Assembly: GCA_008638375.1 (NCBI GenBank)
Contig: CM018051.1
Location: forward strand, 41,204,177-41,268,176
DNA length: 64,000 nucleotides
Source of the DNA: Nyssa sinensis
Taxonomy: Eukaryota > Streptophyta > Magnoliopsida > Cornales > Nyssaceae
Reading direction: 5' to 3'
Below, piece by piece: positions 60,481 through 64,000 of this stretch. Each line of letters opens with the position of its first letter. Position 1 is the first letter of the stretch. The notes beneath the pieces are model-generated. The model was not told the origin of the DNA, searched no databases, and worked only from the letters and a program-made list of their open reading frames with translations. Position numbers and translations under genes: made by a program.

Positions 60481-61440
60481 CTAACAAAGACCCTCGTCGC
60501 CGCCAACTATCTCCTCTTGTGGACTATCATTGTCAGCGGTATCAAAAATGGGATTTTGCTCAAAGTCATGGATCTGTTTTGGCAAAATCTCTTTACTATC
60601 CACAAACAGACCCTTCCCATACCGGTCGCCCTTTTTGCAGTCTGTCATACGATGCCTAGGTTCTCTACACTTGAAACAACACACTTCACTGCCCATAACA
60701 GGAGCTCTAGTAGGCTGACCTCCAGTTTCCTGTTGTCCCACAACCCTTGGGTTGGAGTGCATAATATGTGGATTACGATTATTACTACTACCACCCACTC
60801 CTGCATTACCACCAACCCCAGCACTCCAAGTGGAACTGCTCAATCTCCGGCTAGTTTGTTTCTCTAATACAAGGGCTTTCTAGTGTGCATTAGAAAGAGT
60901 AAAAAGGTCAAATAGATTAAGGGTATCCTGAATTTAAGGTCGTAAACCCCCAATATACTGAGAAGTTAGTTTCTCTTCTGTCTCTGGCATATTATTGCGT
61001 GCTATTAATTGGTAAAACTAGGATGTATAATCATCCACAGTCCTTACTCCGTATCACAAATTCTGTAATCACTAATATAATGTCCTCGCATAGTTAAAGA
61101 GTAAGAATGCCCCTTCCATGTGCCTTTTTTAGCTTTTCCCACAAATTAATTTGTTTTTCCCCTGTCGTTCCTGAGCTATTTTTATATGCTGCCACTAGGT
61201 TGTTGCCCTACATCGGAACCTAGTAGCAACTAAATATATATTTATTTGTAGACACCTCTTTAAAGCCCAGAACTTTCGCTGTAGTAATAACCCAATCTAA
61301 AAATTCCTCAAGCTGTAAACTCCTTTGGAATTCTGGAATATCAATTCTTATTCCAGCTTCCCAACGTCGCGAGTCTAGATCCATCCTATTCTATTATGTC
61401 ATGGGCCTCCTAGCCCTAGAAATGGGTTCAACAAAAGTGT
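60481..61440 (-). pseudogene. Gypsy gag remnant with one CCHC zinc knuckle
   Basis: Near 61330-61250 the - strand reads QLEEFLDWVITTAKVLGFKE, a segment typical of plant gypsy gag. The later frame (60843-60481) carries CFKCREPRHRMTDC, a CX2CX4HX4C knuckle that binds element RNA in the virus-like particle. Stops and frameshifts lie between (for example in 60870-61240), so gag is not intact. Confidence 0.8.
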
Positions 61441-61692
61441 ATGGATTGTCAAACTCATCCTCTAGGGCCTCTTCATCCCTTATCGAAATTACAAATGGGA
61501 ATGATTCCCATGCTGATGGCCAGCCATCAACGTTGCAATCTAGGCAGTCATAGCTTCCATCTGCTGTTTTGTGTTTTCATCTGCTGTTGCAGCGCTTCAA
61601 CCTGTTGTTGTAATTTTGTTACATCATCTTACTCCAACACCTCGTTGAGAGGCATGTTTTGAACACCGACACGTGCTCGTGGTGGCAACAAA

Positions 61693-61710
61693 CATGACTT
61701 TGATACCAAC
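61693..61710 (-). other. Primer-binding site, initiator tRNA-Met type
   Basis: On the - strand the bases right after the 5' LTR are GTTGGTATCAAAGTCATG. TGGTATCA matches the complement of the 3' end of plant initiator tRNA-Met (usual site TGGTATCAGAGC), with decay after the first eight bases. Confidence 0.8.
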
Positions 61711-62241
61711 TGATGCAGTGCATAGTGAAAAAATCAATCACGACCCTTTCTTGAACCTATTGATCTTCTCACAGAAAGATGCCAGGAACAAAAGACATCT
61801 AACACTCGTTGATTCTCACGAATACCAAGAGTTAGGTAAGAGAAAATAATTCTCAAGAGAATTTTATTATCACCAAAAATCTACCACTATCATTACATAT
61901 CATCATATTTATAAGGCTAAAACCCTAATGGCCAAAAAGGCATAAAATAAAAGAAAATATATGAATTTGACCAAAAATATGGAAAAACCCATAACCTTCT
62001 AAAACTGAAATAAAACAAAAAATAAGACGCTCGTGACAATGGAAAGAAGATCCGAGCTTATTTGACCCATATTCAGTTAGAATCAAAAGTTACTAAAAAT
62101 GATAAAATTACTAAAAACTAATATTTGACCCTTATGCACAAAGTTATAGATGTTTAAAGATGGAAGGACAATTCTTGCTATTTTGCTCCACGACAATGGT
62201 CTAATGCTGCCAAGTATGCGTTTGCAATGCGTACTGTATCA
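61711..62241 (-). repeat. 5' LTR of the gypsy element
   Basis: It ends CACTGCATCA at 61711 on the - strand, directly followed by the primer-binding site. TATA-like TTATAAATA lies at about 61906-61915. It contains a short extra 'aaaatgataaaattact' block near 62095-62112 absent from the other LTR. Confidence 0.92.
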
Positions 62242-62787
62242 AAATGCTAAATAATTTTGAAAAACAAGGTTTTATCTAAAGGAACACACTAAGAAACAAA
62301 TTTGATAGAGAAATCAACAAATAGAAGAAAGAATGGAAGCATAACACAATATCATGTATGCTGCTTAAGTTTCCCCAAAACATGTTGAGTAAAATTACCA
62401 TATTTGTTACGGCTATTCCACTACTCTTACTAGTTAATTTAATGAAGCAATTGACAGAGAGAATTTACAAGATGAACTAGAAACCAAATTCATTGTAACA
62501 AGCTCTATTTGTCAATTTATGTACTTTACAAATAAATGGGAACATGTGGTGTAGTCAAACAGGTTAAAAAGAAAGGAAAAAAAGAAAGAAAAAAGTACAA
62601 AAACTAAGAGCTCAACATGAGTTAAAATGAAATAGATTGGTGTTCTAGTGGGGCCCCTTTAGAATGAATCAGATTGGAATCAAAATTTTGGAACATTTAA
62701 AATGAAAAACTAATCAATGGCCAAGAAATCCACCCAAAGACTAAGACCCTTGAAATCCACCCAGACCTTTGAAAATATTTAGATTTT

Positions 62788-62789
<2 letters not shown>

Positions 62790-62848
<59 letters not shown>
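62790..62848. repeat. (TA)n then (GA)n microsatellite
   Basis: About 20 TA units (62790-62829) run straight into about 9 GA units (62830-62848). It lies inside the right part of the hAT-like element. Confidence 0.95.
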
Positions 62849-63154
62849 GAGAAGGTAAGCATCTGTAATGAGGCTAACTGCAACCTTAAAAATATGCTTA
62901 TATGTCACACTAATCAATGGCCAGGATCCATTGTAAATTAAAATTTAATGGTGTATATTATTTAACATTTTGAAATATATAATATATATGAATTGAATTC
63001 GAGCTCGGGTTCTTGAGACCCTTGCCCAAGCTTAGCCCGAATTGAATTCGGGCTTAGTGATTCTAGTCCAAGCTCCTCCCGATATTGAAAATCTATTACC
63101 CAAGCTCGTGATTTTTTGGGTTGGCCCACCCGAGTTGCAACCCTAGGTTGACAT

Positions 63155-64000
63155 GGCTTCACCATGATGAAGATGATATTAGTGGTATGGGTGAAGGTGA
63201 AGGTGTAGCTTGGGGATTTGATCTCGTTTCCATATCATAAGATCCACGTACTCGTCGTGCACGCGGCTAGGCAACAGTTGGTAGTGTCTCAAGTCACAAA
63301 AGTTGAGCAGGAACCTGAGCCTCATCATGACCCACAAAAAAAGCCTAAGTGTGAAAAGAGGGCACCTCCATGTGGGAATTAATTCATAAGGTAATTTTCT
63401 TGTTATATCCAACTATTATATATCCTTATTGAGTTTTTCATTTTCTCTTGTTCTTTTCATTTTACAAGGAGCTTAGAAAAAGTATAGTGGCCATGGATTT
63501 TATTTTTTTCAAAACAAAAGTGTAAAAAATCACAATTTAGTATAAAAATTCTTTTTTTACATATTGTGGGTTGGATGTGTAAGCATGTGGAAACGGTTTG
63601 GGTTGGATGAATGAGGAGAAGGTTTGTTGATGGTTTGTTTTGTGATATTTGTGATTGTGGATGGATGGATTGTTGGCTAGATTTATTGTTATTGAAGGTT
63701 GTGTGTGAATTGTTGGAGTAGGTTTTGTTGTTGATGGAACTTGTTTGGATTATTGTTTGGTTGGTTCGATTTGTGATATATAATTTTTGGATATGCTCTT
63801 TTTTTACAAGTTTGATGAATGAGAAACATGATTGTTTTTTACAACGTACATAGATTGAGTAGATTTGATAAGAGTGGTCTACACGAGTTTTTTTTTCTTA
63901 TAAATTTTAGTTTCAAAAGACGTTTCTTAAAATTGCCTTTCGAAAAGAAGCTTTTAAAAATATAATTTTAAAAAAAATGTTTTTAATATAAAATTATTTT
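63155..64000. other. No gene seen at the right edge
   Basis: The first 200 bp continue the host repeat of the hAT-like insertion; 63180-63370 has a balanced base composition but stops in all frames. From 63540 the sequence is T/G-rich ('ggatggatggattgttgg') and then AT-rich. No recognisable domain or repeat end. Confidence 0.4.

Larger units (their letters stand above)
58643..62241 (-). mobile_element. Ty3/gypsy element with both LTRs and internal pol deletion
   Basis: LTRs at 61711-62241 (5', 531 bp) and 58643-59163 (3', 521 bp) both end TGATRCA..TGATGCA-like on the - strand. AAATG flanks both sides (58638-58642 and 62242-62246), an exact 5-bp duplication. Reading on the - strand: primer-binding site, gag, protease, start of RT, then a jump to the integrase C-terminus, then a polypurine tract. 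The RT, RNase H and integrase core (about 3 kb expected) are missing. It cannot move by itself. Confidence 0.93.
58452..63146. mobile_element. hAT-like nonautonomous element carrying a nested gypsy element
   Basis: The left end AGGGGTGCAACTCGGGCGG and reverse-complemented right end AGGGTTGCAACTCGGGTGG are terminal inverted repeats. Flanks GTAGACAT (58444-58451) and GTTGACAT (63147-63154) match at seven of eight bases, an old 8-bp duplication. Without the gypsy insertion it is about 1.1 kb, rich in AGCCCGA/TCGGGCT, with no transposase. The host site is itself a short tandem repeat ('tattgaagg..gacat..ggcttcaccat', compare 58369-58410). Confidence 0.78.

Noticed and set aside
60457..60867. 136-residue + strand ORF
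   Set aside because: It is antisense to the gypsy gag frame, which has a clear zinc knuckle.

Overview
This window looks like nuclear DNA of a flowering plant. It is AT-rich, carries long introns full of transposable elements, and has GT-AG introns, plant-type L1 LINEs, Ty3/gypsy and Ty1/copia remnants and hAT-like elements. The low GC of the exons argues against a grass; the species cannot be named from sequence alone. No prokaryotic, organellar, rRNA, tRNA or CRISPR feature was seen.

Two host genes can be assembled exon by exon. On the + strand (ATG 17157, stop 36576) is a multi-spanning membrane protein ending in a C3HC4 RING finger, an RNFT1/RNFT2-like E3 ubiquitin ligase; eight coding exons join in frame to 475 residues. 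On the - strand (ATG 46266, stop 38404) is a plant coiled-coil protein of unknown function; six exons, all joined at phase 0, give 437 residues. The genes face each other tail to tail with 1.8 kb between stop codons. From memory, and unchecked, the same neighbours (At5g01960 and At5g01970) lie side by side in Arabidopsis.

Almost everything else is repeats. Left of the genes (1-15.2 kb) are long LTR-like repeats with minisatellites. The RING gene's 4.1-kb intron holds a truncated L1. Its 10.4-kb intron holds a decayed but near full-length L1 that landed one base past the splice donor, then a nest of three TIR elements. The coiled-coil gene's introns hold a GTCGAC-rich tandem repeat and a hAT-like element. 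Right of the genes are a Ty1/copia end fragment (47.4-48.0 kb), a long LTR-like repeat (48.05-56.0 kb) split by a 3.05-kb LTR-like insertion with a 5-bp target duplication, a GTCGAC-rich repeat (56.8-58.3 kb), and a hAT-like element (58.45-63.15 kb) that contains a Ty3/gypsy element lacking its pol core.

The clearest results are the two gene models and five insertions whose terminal repeats and target-site duplications can be read directly. I did not find a convincing new biological system. The most open items are an exon-like ORF at 51148-51390 inside LTR-like DNA and the long-LTR family itself.
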